DNA from: Streptomyces sp. Ru62
Lineage (GTDB): Bacteria; Actinomycetota; Actinomycetes; Streptomycetales; Streptomycetaceae
Direction: 5' to 3'
DNA length: 47,373 nt
Assembly: GCF_002920615.1 (NCBI RefSeq)
Contig: NZ_PQSU01000048.1
Location: 1 to 47,373 of the forward strand
Shown piece after piece: positions 31,470 through 39,408 of the stretch. The translations under genes were made by a program, and so were the position numbers. Within the stretch, counting starts at the first letter, position 1, and each line of letters starts with the position of its first letter. Under the pieces are notes generated by a model. That model saw nothing but the letters and a program-made list of their open reading frames with translations, searched no databases and was not told the DNA's origin.

Positions 31470-32417
31470 CTACTCCTCGTCGGTGGTCCGCACCGGGGTC
31501 GACCTGCCCGGCTCCGGCAGCTGGGCCAGCTCGGACCGCAGGAGCAGCACGTCACCGATGAACAGGTCGTAGATCACGATCCCGATCAGGCCGCCGATCA
31601 GCGGACCGACGATCGGGATCCACCAGTAGGCGCTGAACGAGCCGGACACGCTGCCTGGGAACGCCAGGCTGCCCCAGCCCGCCGCGTAGGTGAGCAGGCG
31701 CGGCCCGAAGTCACGGGCCGGGTTGATGGCGTAACCGGCGTTGGCGCCGTAGGACATGCCGATCGCGGCGACGACGAACCCCACGATCAGCGGGGCGAGA
31801 TTGGCCTTCACGGCCTGGTTGCGCAGGTCGAGCACGGCCGCGATCAGCATGAGCAGGAAGGCCGTGCCGACGATCTGGTCGATCAGCGGCCCCCAGATGC
31901 CGCCGTGGAAGTACGGGGCCGGGAACGTCGCGAAGATCGAGAACGTGGCGTTGGTGTGCCCGTTCACCTTCGGTCCCGTCACGGCGCTGTCGTAGGCGTC
32001 GATCGCGTTGTGGTAGACGAGGTAGACCAGCGCGGCGCCGGTGAGGGCGCCGACGACCTGCGCGAACCAGTACGGCAGCACCTTGACCCACGGGAAGCCG
32101 CGGCGCACGGCCATGGCCAGGGTCACGGCCGGGTTGATGTGGGCGCCGCTGACGCCTCCGGCCACGTAGACGCCGAAGACGACGGCCATCGCCCAGCCCC
32201 AGGTGATCAGGAGCCAGTCACCGGCCGCGAGGAAGATGGTGGTGGGGGTCGCCGCCCGGCCCGAACCGGGCAGTGCCGCGACCGCCATCGCGACCACACC
32301 GCAGCCGAAGGCGATGAGGACGAACGTTCCGAGGAACTCCGCCAGGCACTCGCCGAGCAGTCCGCCCCGGCTTCTGAGCCGGGAGGGTTTGACGAGCGGA
32401 GGGATGTCGACAGCCAT
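31470..32417 (-). CDS. glpF: MIP-family channel, glycerol facilitator type
   Basis: A 315-residue aquaglyceroporin with six helices and two half-helices. The NPA motifs are GAHINPAVTL (Asn95-Ala97) and GYAINPARDFGPR (232-234, with pore Arg235 and Asp236). The Asp after NPAR is the mark of glycerol facilitators rather than water-only aquaporins. Length and spacing are normal. The ATG at 32417 follows AGGGGG. No glycerol kinase or glycerol-3-phosphate dehydrogenase is adjacent, unlike the usual Streptomyces gyl operon, so this copy is isolated. An inverted repeat, GCCAATA-N6-TATTGGC, 29 bp upstream is a likely operator. Confidence 0.93.
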   Translation of the reverse strand: MAVDIPPLVKPSRLRSRGGLLGECLAEFLGTFVLIAFGCGVVAMAVAALPGSGRAATPTTIFLAAGDWLLITWGWAMAVVFGVYVAGGVSGAHINPAVTLAMAVRRGFPWVKVLPYWFAQVVGALTGAALVYLVYHNAIDAYDSAVTGPKVNGHTNATFSIFATFPAPYFHGGIWGPLIDQIVGTAFLLMLIAAVLDLRNQAVKANLAPLIVGFVVAAIGMSYGANAGYAINPARDFGPRLLTYAAGWGSLAFPGSVSGSFSAYWWIPIVGPLIGGLIGIVIYDLFIGDVLLLRSELAQLPEPGRSTPVRTTDEE

Positions 32418-32445
32418 GGAGGCCCCCTTTGAAGAGAGCGAAGCG

Positions 32446-32465
32446 GCCAATAGCCCCATATTGGC
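32446..32465. promoter_or_regulatory. Inverted repeat upstream of glpF (candidate operator)
   Basis: GCCAATA (32446-32452), six bases, then TATTGGC (32459-32465): a perfect 7-bp inverted repeat in an AT-richer patch 29 bp before the glpF start. The placement fits a repressor site overlapping the promoter. Confidence 0.55.
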
Positions 32466-32505
32466 TCACAACGTCACTCCCCGCAGGGTGACCGCTCCCG
32501 GCCGG

Positions 32506-33180
32506 TCAGCCGCCGAGGTCGTCGGCGTAGTGCCGGAACCCGTGCCGCTCCCGGTGCAGGGTCCACAGCCTCTCCGCGAGCACATCCGGGTCCTTGCGCG
32601 CGTGACCCGCCGTGATGGCCCCGGGAATGATCAGCTGGGCCACGTGGATGCCCTCGCCCGCCAGCCGGTCGTGCAGCAGGTGCCCGTACGCGCTCTCCGC
32701 CGCGAAGGCGATCGAGGTGCCGGCCCGCTCGGGATGCGGTACGGCGGCGCTCCCGCCGTTGACCAACAGGATCGTCCCGCGCCCGAGCCGTCGCATGCCC
32801 GGCAGGACCTGCTGCACGGCGGCCACCGGCCCGTACACGGAGAACTCGATCGGCCCCACCAAGTCCCGGTGCCGGGTCTCCAGCACGGGCCGCATGAAGT
32901 CGCGGTGCGGCACCGGGCTGTACTGGAGCACCTCGACGGTCCCGAGGGCGTCGGCCAGTTCGCCCAGCGCCGCGGCCAGCCGCTCGGGCCGGCGCACATC
33001 GGCGGCGAACCCGCGGGCGGTGACGCCCTCGGCCGCGAGCGCGTCGACGATCGCGTCCAGCCGCCCCCGGTCCCGGGCGACGAGCCCGACGGCGAACCCC
33101 TCCCGCCCGAACCGCCGCGCGACGGCGGTCCCCAGCCCCGGCCCGGCTCCCACGATGGCGACACTGCTCATACCGGTCAT
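32506..33180 (-). CDS. SDR-fold protein lacking the catalytic Tyr-Lys pair
   Basis: A 224-residue Rossmann protein with an SDR-like cofactor motif, IVGAGPGLG, at about 9-17 and the usual strand order to LIIPGAI near residue 180. The NNAG element is replaced (VEVLQYSPVPHRDFM). Where YxxxK is expected, after VNGGSAAVPHPERAG, the sequence is SIAFAAESAYG, so the catalytic Tyr and Lys appear to be Ala and Glu. It may be a non-catalytic NAD(P)-binding protein or use other residues. The start is 33180 or 33171 (second Met); neither has a well-spaced RBS. Neighbours glpF and the DUF6445-type gene give no obvious pathway. Confidence 0.85.
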   Translation of the reverse strand: MTGMSSVAIVGAGPGLGTAVARRFGREGFAVGLVARDRGRLDAIVDALAAEGVTARGFAADVRRPERLAAALGELADALGTVEVLQYSPVPHRDFMRPVLETRHRDLVGPIEFSVYGPVAAVQQVLPGMRRLGRGTILLVNGGSAAVPHPERAGTSIAFAAESAYGHLLHDRLAGEGIHVAQLIIPGAITAGHARKDPDVLAERLWTLHRERHGFRHYADDLGG

Positions 33181-33252
33181 CCGTACCGCGGACGCGGCCT
33201 CCTCACACCGCCCGCGGCCGCACGCCGGGGCGGGCGGGACCGGCCGTACCGG

Positions 33253-33939
33253 TCAGGCCATCCAGAAGAACACCGCCGTCATCCGCTTCTCCTCCAGCGT
33301 CCGGCCGGAGTAACCGGTCGCGCTGTGCACCAGGTTGGCGTGGTAGAGCAGCAGGCGGTTGTACCGGTGCGGGACGCGGACGTCCTCCTCGAAGTGGTCC
33401 GCCGGGACGTACCGCGTCCCCAGCGCCTCGACCAGGTTGGTGTGCGGGGCCTGGACGATGTTGCCGCCCAGCCGGCCGCCCGGCAGTGACTGGCGGTAGA
33501 AGGCGGTCCCGCAGTCCCCCGGCACCCCGGGGTTGAGGTAGAGCACGGCCGCGTACCGGCACAGCGCGCGCGAGTCGGTGTGCGGGCGGGGCTCGCTCTC
33601 GCCCTCGCCGACCACCTGGACGCAGTTGTGGTTGAGGGTGCCGCCGCCCGGCGCCCGCTGCACCCACAGCTCCCGCGCCCCGGTCGCCTTCTTCACCAGC
33701 CGCTCGATCCGGGCCAGTTCACCCGGCTCCAGGCCGGGCATGGCGCGCAGGCCGGGCCAGGTCTCGGAGGTGTACGGATACCCCTCGACCCAGTCGTCCT
33801 TGGCCAGGCACCGCTGCCGTACGGCGTCGACGTCCGGCAGGACGTCGTCCAGCACCCAGTAGTCGCGGCCCTTGGTGGGCTTGCGGTAGGGCAGAACGGG
33901 CAGCGCGGCGGGGGGCCGCGGCGGTGACGGTGGGGGCAT
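33253..33939 (-). CDS. DUF6445-like protein with 2OG-Fe(II) oxygenase-type iron site
   Basis: A 228-residue protein. A jelly-roll metal triad is plausible: His120-x-Asp122 in PRPHTDSRALC and a distal His205 in NLVHSATGYSG, with a downstream basic pair (KRMT, about 218-219) that could hold 2-oxoglutarate. This matches the His-x-Asp...His...Arg layout of 2OG-Fe(II) oxygenases; the assignment to DUF6445 is from remembered similarity. Substrate unknown. The ATG at 33939 lies 6 nt after TAGATT with no RBS, so the mRNA is probably leaderless. The N-terminus is proline-rich (PPPSPPRPPAALP). Confidence 0.75.
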   Translation of the reverse strand: MPPPSPPRPPAALPVLPYRKPTKGRDYWVLDDVLPDVDAVRQRCLAKDDWVEGYPYTSETWPGLRAMPGLEPGELARIERLVKKATGARELWVQRAPGGGTLNHNCVQVVGEGESEPRPHTDSRALCRYAAVLYLNPGVPGDCGTAFYRQSLPGGRLGGNIVQAPHTNLVEALGTRYVPADHFEEDVRVPHRYNRLLLYHANLVHSATGYSGRTLEEKRMTAVFFWMA

Positions 33940-33945
33940 GCGGTG

Positions 33946-33951
33946 AATCTA
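33946..33951 (-). promoter_or_regulatory. -10 box of the DUF6445-like gene (leaderless start)
   Basis: TAGATT on the minus strand, then CACCGC and the ATG. The good match to TANNNT and the 6-nt spacing predict transcription starting at the initiation codon. Confidence 0.55.
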
Positions 33952-34128
33952 GGGGCGGCCCCGGTCTGCCTTCTCCCGAGGAGTGGTCAACCTTGGGCCG
34001 GGGAGCGGTCAACCTTCCGCCAACCGCACCCGGGAGATTCTTTACCCACGGGCACTGAGACGGACGGCCTCCGCGTCCGTACTGCTGTGCGTCCGAACGA
34101 CGGGCGGGACCCACAGGCAGGAGGAACG

Positions 34129-34935
34129 GTGCGCTTTTCGCGGAACGCGACGGGAACTCTCTTCGTGGGCGGTGCGATGGCCCTGACCCTCGCGGCCCTC
34201 GCCTACCCGGGCATGCTCGGGCTGAGCACCGTCTCCAGCTCTCAGTCGCGGATCATCGCGCAGACCCAGTGGGGGCCGCTCACCGAGGCCGACCGGGACT
34301 TCGTGGTCAAGGTGCGGGCGGCCGGCCTCTGGGAGTACCCCCTCGGCCAGATCGGGCTCCAGAAGGGCTCCAGCAAGGGGGTCAAGACGGCCAGCGAGCA
34401 CCTGATCGACGGGCACGCCGCGCTGGACGCCTCCTGCCGCAAGATCGGCCCCATGCTGAACATCACGCTGCCCAACGTGGCGAGTCCGCAGCAGGTCGGC
34501 TTCGTCAACCAGTTGAAGGGCGAGAGCGGCACGCAGTTCGACACCGACTTCGCCAACATCCTGCGGATGACGCACGGCTCCATCTTCAACACGATCGCGA
34601 AGATCCGCTCCACCACCAAGAACTCGCTGGTGCGGGCCCTCGCCGACCAGGCCAACGACACCGTCCTGGACCACATCACGGTGATGGAGAAGACCGGTCT
34701 GGTCGACTTCGACCAGACCATCTTCAACCAGACCACCCCGCCGAAGCTGCCCTCGTCCGACCTGACGCCCCCGGCCCCGCCGGCGGGCCAGCCGGAGGTG
34801 GTGCTCACCCCGCCGCCGACCGCCACGTCCACCCCGCTGGACCTCGGCGCCCTCGGCGGCGGCACGGGCGGCGGTGCGGGCGGTGCCGGCACGGGCGGTG
34901 GCCTCACCCCAAGCCCCGCTCCGTCGGCCGGCTAG
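34129..34935 (+). CDS. DUF4142-domain secreted protein
   Basis: A 268-residue exported protein with a signal sequence or anchor at about 8-32 (GTLFVGGAMALTLAALAYPG). The helical DUF4142 domain covers about 52-205 (LTEADRDFVVKVRAAGLWEY; GVKTASEHLIDGHAALDASC; ILRMTHGSIFNTIAKIRSTT). A disordered proline/glycine tail (PPAPPAGQPEVVLTPPPTAT; GGGTGGGAGGAGTGGG) may span the cell wall. The domain is a ferritin-like four-helix bundle of unknown function. AGGAGG precedes the GTG at 34129. Its TAG stop overlaps the TAG of the convergent glucosidase in the shared tetramer CTAG. Confidence 0.88.
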   Translation: MRFSRNATGTLFVGGAMALTLAALAYPGMLGLSTVSSSQSRIIAQTQWGPLTEADRDFVVKVRAAGLWEYPLGQIGLQKGSSKGVKTASEHLIDGHAALDASCRKIGPMLNITLPNVASPQQVGFVNQLKGESGTQFDTDFANILRMTHGSIFNTIAKIRSTTKNSLVRALADQANDTVLDHITVMEKTGLVDFDQTIFNQTTPPKLPSSDLTPPAPPAGQPEVVLTPPPTATSTPLDLGALGGGTGGGAGGAGTGGGLTPSPAPSAG

Positions 34936-36590
34936 GCCAGCCACACCGTGGTGTCCGGCGGCAGGACCCTGCCCTGAGGCAACGGCCCGCTGCTCAGCAG
35001 GACCTCGCCCGGCGGCAACGGTACGGGCTCGGTGCCGAGGTTGGTGACGTTCCGCCAGTTCTCGGTGCGGCCGAAGTCCAGGACGTCCGCCGGCGCGTCC
35101 GGCGCCCAGGTCAGCGTCTCGCCCTGGAGGAGCTTGCGGCGCAGCCGCAGGGCCGAGCGGTACAGCTCCAGCGTGGAGCCCTCGGTGCCGGCCTGCGCCT
35201 CCACGGCGTAGGCCGCGAACGTCGCCGGCTGCGGCAGCCAGCCGGGCCCGGGCCCGAAGCCGTACGACGGTCCGGTCGTCGTCCACGGCAGCGGCACCCG
35301 GCAGCCGTCGCGGCCCTTGCGGACATGGCCGGTCTGCTCCCAGATCGGGTCCTGGAGCACCTCGGTGGGCAGGTCGGCGACCTCGGGCAGACCGAGTTCC
35401 TCCCCCTGGTAGAGGTACGCCGAACCGGGCAGCGCCAGCATCAGCAGGGTCGCCGCCCGGGCCCGGCGCAGTCCGGCCGCCGTGTCGATCGCGGGCGCGG
35501 TGCCGCCGGACAGCAGCCAGGCGGCCGGGTCGGTGCCGGCCGGCAGCACGAGCCGGGAGGCGTGGCGTACGACGTCGTGGTTGGACAGCACCCAGGTCGC
35601 GGAGGCCCCGGCCGTCCGGGCCGTGACCAGCGAGGCGGTGATGACGTCCCGCAGCTCCTCCGCGTCCCAGCGCGCCTCCAGGTACTCGAAGTTGAAGGCC
35701 TGGCCGAGTTCGTCCGGGCGGGCGTACAGGGCGCGGCGAGCGCCGGGGACCCACGCCTCGGCGACGGCGGTGCGCGGCGGGCTGTAGGCGTCGAAGATCT
35801 TGCGCCAGTCGCGGTAGATCTCGTGGACCTCGTCCCGGTCCCAGTACGGGTGACTGCCGGGTGGCACCAGCGGCAGGGCCTGCTCGCCGGTCGCGCCGAT
35901 GCCGCCGATGTCCCGCAGCGGATCGGTGAGGTCCTTGGCCAGGCCGTGGGCGACGTCCACGCGGAAGCCGTCCACGCCCCGGTCGGACCAGAACCGCAGG
36001 GTGGTGCGGAAGTCGGCGCGGACCTCCTCGTCGTCCCAGTTGAGGTCGGGCTGTTCGGGAGCGAACAGGTGCAGGTACCACTCCCCGTCGGGCACCCGAC
36101 GCCAGGCGCTGCCGCCGAACACCGACTGCCAGTCGGTGGGCGGCAGTTCCCCGTGCGCACCGCGCCCCGGCCGGAAGACGTACCGCTCCCGGGCGGCGGA
36201 GCCGGGCCCGGCCCGCAGCGCCTCCTGGAACCAGCGGTGCAGGTGGGAGGTGTGGTTGGGGACGATGTCCACGACGACCTTGAGTCCGAGCCGGTGGGCC
36301 TCACCCACCAGGGCGTCGAAGTCGTCCAGGGTGCCGAGGCGCTCGTCGACCCCGCGCGGGTCGATGACGTCGTAGCCGCCGTCGGCGAGTTCGGAGGGGT
36401 AGAAGGGGCTCAGCCACAGGGCGTCCACGCCGAGGCCGGCGAGATGGCCCAGCCGCTCGGTGATGCCCCGCAGGTCGCCGAGACCGTCACCGTCGGCGTC
36501 GGCGAAGCTGCGCGGATAGACCTGGTAGACGACGGCCTGCCGCCACCAGTCGGGGTTCCTGGACGAGAGGTCCGGCGAGAGGTTGGCCAT
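34932..36590 (-). CDS. GH13 alpha-glucosidase (oligo-1,6-glucosidase/trehalose-type family)
   Basis: A 552-residue cytosolic glycoside hydrolase, normal length. The (beta/alpha)8 barrel shows the GH13 regions: I DIVPNHTS (108-115), II GFRVDVAHG (nucleophile Asp212), III AVAEAW (acid/base Glu278) and IV LSNHDVVRH (Asp339). A C-terminal beta domain holds DVLDFGRTENWRNVTNLG. It hydrolyses alpha-linked oligosaccharides such as maltose, isomaltose or sucrose-type substrates to glucose. There is no ABC sugar importer or LacI regulator beside it, unlike the usual agl/mal clusters. GGGAG precedes the ATG at 36590. It shares its stop site with the convergent DUF4142 gene. Confidence 0.95.
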   Translation of the reverse strand: MANLSPDLSSRNPDWWRQAVVYQVYPRSFADADGDGLGDLRGITERLGHLAGLGVDALWLSPFYPSELADGGYDVIDPRGVDERLGTLDDFDALVGEAHRLGLKVVVDIVPNHTSHLHRWFQEALRAGPGSAARERYVFRPGRGAHGELPPTDWQSVFGGSAWRRVPDGEWYLHLFAPEQPDLNWDDEEVRADFRTTLRFWSDRGVDGFRVDVAHGLAKDLTDPLRDIGGIGATGEQALPLVPPGSHPYWDRDEVHEIYRDWRKIFDAYSPPRTAVAEAWVPGARRALYARPDELGQAFNFEYLEARWDAEELRDVITASLVTARTAGASATWVLSNHDVVRHASRLVLPAGTDPAAWLLSGGTAPAIDTAAGLRRARAATLLMLALPGSAYLYQGEELGLPEVADLPTEVLQDPIWEQTGHVRKGRDGCRVPLPWTTTGPSYGFGPGPGWLPQPATFAAYAVEAQAGTEGSTLELYRSALRLRRKLLQGETLTWAPDAPADVLDFGRTENWRNVTNLGTEPVPLPPGEVLLSSGPLPQGRVLPPDTTVWLA

Positions 36591-36669
36591 ACGGGCTCCC
36601 AGGGACGGACGACAGTACGGAATCTGTATCTGTCCACATTGCCCGGAAAGGGAACCTTGCGCGGGCCGT

Positions 36670-37020
36670 TCAGCCCACGCAGTGCTCCAACAGCCCCCGG
36701 ACGTCCGCGTCCACCACCCGGTACCGCACCACGCGCCCCTCCTTCTCCCCCGCCACGACCCCGGCCGCCCGCAGCAGCCGCAGGGCCTGGGAGACGGCGG
36801 GGTCGTTCATCCCCGTGGCGATGGCGAGGTCCGACACGGCGAGCGGCCCGGTGCGGTGCAGCGCGACCAGCAGCGCCAGCCGGTTGGCGTCGGCGAGCAG
36901 CGAGAATCGGTCGGCCCAGGTGCGCAGGCGCCCCGCCTCACCGATGGCGGCGATCGCCTCGCACACCCGGTGCCCGTCGATGGAACGACGGTCGGCTCGG
37001 TCGGCAGGCACGAGATGCAT
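36670..37020 (-). CDS. ArsR/SmtB-family regulator, probably nickel/cobalt sensing
   Basis: A 116-residue winged-helix protein (about 38-105: FSLLADANRLALLVALHRTG, LAIATGMNDPAVSQALRLLR, GEKEGRVVRYRVVDADVRGL). It is divergent from a nickel/cobalt permease, which points to metal sensing. Possible metal ligands are at the termini: His2 right after the start Met, and the C-terminal ...DADVRGLLEHCVG. This is reminiscent of NmtR, which uses its N-terminus plus helix 5. Cys20 (GHRVCEA) is another candidate. The ligand set is inferred. The ATG at 37020 has no RBS but lies 6 nt after CAGACT, so a leaderless mRNA is possible. Three 8-bp repeats at 37063-37086 are the likely operator. Confidence 0.85.
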   Translation of the reverse strand: MHLVPADRADRRSIDGHRVCEAIAAIGEAGRLRTWADRFSLLADANRLALLVALHRTGPLAVSDLAIATGMNDPAVSQALRLLRAAGVVAGEKEGRVVRYRVVDADVRGLLEHCVG

Positions 37021-37062
37021 GGGGCCAGTCTGGCAGGCCCCCTCGCTGTGATCTTGGATACC

Positions 37063-37086
37063 TGCGCAGATACGCAGCTATGCAGG
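37063..37086. promoter_or_regulatory. Three 8-bp direct repeats, candidate ArsR operator
   Basis: TGCGCAGA, TACGCAGC and TATGCAGG lie head to tail (consensus TRYGCAGN) about 45 bp upstream of the ArsR start. TGCG-N6-CGCA and CCTGC...GCAGG inverted pairs are superimposed on them. The placement between the divergent ArsR and permease genes fits a metal-dependent repressor site. Confidence 0.55.
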
Positions 37087-37312
37087 AAACCGCGTACCCC
37101 TCTACGGTGGGCGGGCCGTGGTGTTCGGGAAGTCGATGGAAGGTCGACGCGGCCCTCGCCACTGTGATCGGGGAGTTCCCGTTCCGTCCGGCACCGCCGG
37201 GCCACTGGTCGTTGGACCGGGAAGGCAGGAACGGCGGACGTACGACCCGTAAGCCAGGAGACCGGCCACGGCAGCTCACGAAGTGATCCACGAGGTGCTG
37301 GAGCGTGAACCC

Positions 37313-38395
37313 ATGGCCGATGCCGCTTCTTTCCGCTGGCGACGCGAGGACACCGTCAAGACGGTGGGACTGCTGGCGGTGATCGTCGCCCTGCACGTCG
37401 TCGCGTTCGGGATCCTCTACGTCCTCGTCGCGCCCGAGCACTACAAGGTGGGGACCGATGTCTTCGGGGTCGGGCTCGGCATCACCGCCTACACGCTCGG
37501 CATGCGGCACGCCTTCGACGCCGACCACATCGCGGCGATCGACAACACCACCCGCAAGCTGATGGCCGACGGCAAGCGGCCGGTGTCGGTGGGGTTCTGG
37601 TTCGCGCTCGGCCACTCCAGCGTGGTGGTGCTGCTGGCGCTGCTGATCGCGGGCGGCACCTCGCTGGCCGGCAAGGTCATGAACGAGGGCTCCACCACCC
37701 ACCAGGTGCTCGGCTTCCTCGGTACGACGGTCTCCGGCACGTTCCTGTACCTCATCGCCGCGCTGAACCTGGTCGCCCTGCTGGGCATCCTGAAGGTCTT
37801 CCGGGCGATGCGCGCCGGCGCGTTCGACGAGAAGGAGCTGGAAGCACACCTGGACTCGCGGGGGTTCATGAACCGCGTCCTCGGCCGGCTGACGAAGTCC
37901 GTCTCCCGGCCGGGGCAGATGTACCCGCTCGGCTTCCTCTTCGGCCTCGGCTTCGACACGGCCACCGAGGTGACGCTGATGGTGATGGCGGGCTCGGGCG
38001 CGGCGGCGGGACTGCCCTGGTACGCGATCCTCTGCCTGCCCCTGCTCTTCGCCGCCGGGATGAGCCTGTTCGACACCCTCGACGGCACGTTCATGAACTT
38101 CGCCTACCAGTGGGCGTTCTCCAACCCGGTCCGCAAGGTCTTCTACAACCTCGCCATCACCGGCCTGTCCATCGCGGTCGCCTTCTTCATCGGCACCATC
38201 GAGCTGGTCGGCGTCCTGCACGAGAAGTTCGGTCTGCACGACGACGTCACCGACTGGATCGCCGGCCTCGACCTGGACAACGTCGGCTACCTCATCGTCG
38301 GCCTGTTCGTGCTGGTGTGGGCAGCGGCGCTGGCGTACTGGAAGGTCGCCCGGGTGGAGGAGCGCTGGGCGGTCTCCCCGTCCGCCGCCGAGTAG
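37313..38395 (+). CDS. Nickel/cobalt permease (NiCoT/HoxN family)
   Basis: A 360-residue transporter with about eight membrane helices. It contains the NiCoT signature RHAFDADHIAAIDN (65-78; the His-x4-Asp-His needed for metal recognition), the second conserved motif LGHSSVVVLLAL and the third GFLFGLGFDTATEVTL. It imports Ni2+ or Co2+ for enzymes such as urease, hydrogenase, Ni-SOD or B12. I chose ATG 37313 (GGAG about 9 nt upstream) over the in-frame GTG 37283. Regulation by the divergent ArsR-type protein is likely. It ends 2 bp before the convergent nucleoside hydrolase. Confidence 0.95.
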   Translation: MADAASFRWRREDTVKTVGLLAVIVALHVVAFGILYVLVAPEHYKVGTDVFGVGLGITAYTLGMRHAFDADHIAAIDNTTRKLMADGKRPVSVGFWFALGHSSVVVLLALLIAGGTSLAGKVMNEGSTTHQVLGFLGTTVSGTFLYLIAALNLVALLGILKVFRAMRAGAFDEKELEAHLDSRGFMNRVLGRLTKSVSRPGQMYPLGFLFGLGFDTATEVTLMVMAGSGAAAGLPWYAILCLPLLFAAGMSLFDTLDGTFMNFAYQWAFSNPVRKVFYNLAITGLSIAVAFFIGTIELVGVLHEKFGLHDDVTDWIAGLDLDNVGYLIVGLFVLVWAAALAYWKVARVEERWAVSPSAAE

Positions 38396-38397
38396 TC

Positions 38398-39360
38398 CTA
38401 GCGCGCGACCGTCTCCAGGTACAGCTTCACGTACCGGTCGGCGTTCACCTCCAACGCCACGTCGATCAGAGCGCGTTCGTGGCCGCCCTCATAGATCTCG
38501 GACTCGCCGAGGCGGGGACGGCGGTCGACGACGGTCTGGCCCCGGGTGGGGCCGGGGGCGAGGGAGACCTCGACCGGGAGCAGGCGGGTGGTGATGCCCT
38601 GCGGGTCGGCGACCGCGCACACCGCGCCCGCGTCGCCGAGGCCGCCCGCCTCCTCCGCCTGAGGCGGCTCGCCCTGGTGGGCCGGCCGGTGGGCGAGCAG
38701 CTCACCGGCCAGCCGGGTGCCGGGCTCGCTGCCGGCGCGCAGCCGGTGGACCTCGCCGCTGTCCACGACGACCTGCTGGAAGACGTCCAGGCCGTACATC
38801 GTGATCGGCACCCCGGCGGTCAGCAGGATCGCCGCCGCCTCGGGGTCGTGCCAGACGTTGAACTCCGCGACCGGCGTGGCGTTCCCGGTGGCCACCGCCC
38901 CGCCCATGAACACGATCCGCTCGATGTTCCGGGTCACCTCGGGGTGGGTGCGCAGCAGCAGGGCGATGTTGGTGAGCGGGGCGGTCGGGATCAGCGTCAC
39001 CGGGCGCGGGGAGGCCAGGATCTCCCGGCGCAGCAGGGTGACGGCGTCGATGTCCACCGGGGTCCGGGTGGGCGCGGGCAGGCCCAGGTCGCCCATGCCG
39101 TCGGCGCCGTGCACCGGGGCCGGGCGGGCCGGCTCCAGCAGCGGGCGCTCGGCGCCCCGGGCCACCGGGATGTCGGGCGCGCCCGCCTGCTCCAGCACGG
39201 TGAGGGTGTTGCGGACCACCCCGTCCACGTCGGTGTTCCCGGCCACGCAGGTCACCGCCCGGAGGTCGAGTCCCGGGTGGCGCACGGCGAACAGCAGGGC
39301 CAGGGCGTCGTCGACGCCGGTGTCGCAGTCGATGATCACGGGGATGGGCTGACCGTCCAC
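38398..39360 (-). CDS. Nucleoside hydrolase (inosine/uridine-preferring family)
   Basis: A 320-residue protein with the calcium-binding DCDTGVDDA motif (Asp11, Asp13, Asp17, Asp18). Other family elements are FMGGAVATGNATPVAEFNVW with Asn and the following HDPEAA, and the C-terminal LGDAGAVCAVADPQG. The last normally reads LHDA/V, where the His is the general acid for purine leaving groups; here it appears to be Gly, so pyrimidine or other nucleosides may be preferred. It hydrolyses the N-glycosidic bond for salvage. AAGGAG precedes the GTG at 39360. It stands alone. Confidence 0.92.
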   Translation of the reverse strand: MDGQPIPVIIDCDTGVDDALALLFAVRHPGLDLRAVTCVAGNTDVDGVVRNTLTVLEQAGAPDIPVARGAERPLLEPARPAPVHGADGMGDLGLPAPTRTPVDIDAVTLLRREILASPRPVTLIPTAPLTNIALLLRTHPEVTRNIERIVFMGGAVATGNATPVAEFNVWHDPEAAAILLTAGVPITMYGLDVFQQVVVDSGEVHRLRAGSEPGTRLAGELLAHRPAHQGEPPQAEEAGGLGDAGAVCAVADPQGITTRLLPVEVSLAPGPTRGQTVVDRRPRLGESEIYEGGHERALIDVALEVNADRYVKLYLETVAR

Positions 39361-39408
39361 GGCGGACTCCTTCCGTCGTGCCGACCTTAGATCAGTCCCG
39401 GCCCGGGA

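Noticed and set aside
34269..37286. A 1005-codon open frame on the plus strand
   Set aside because: It runs antisense through the alpha-glucosidase and ArsR genes and in another frame through DUF4142, has a basic low-complexity product and no RBS. Such frames arise in high-GC DNA because stops are rare opposite third-position G/C.
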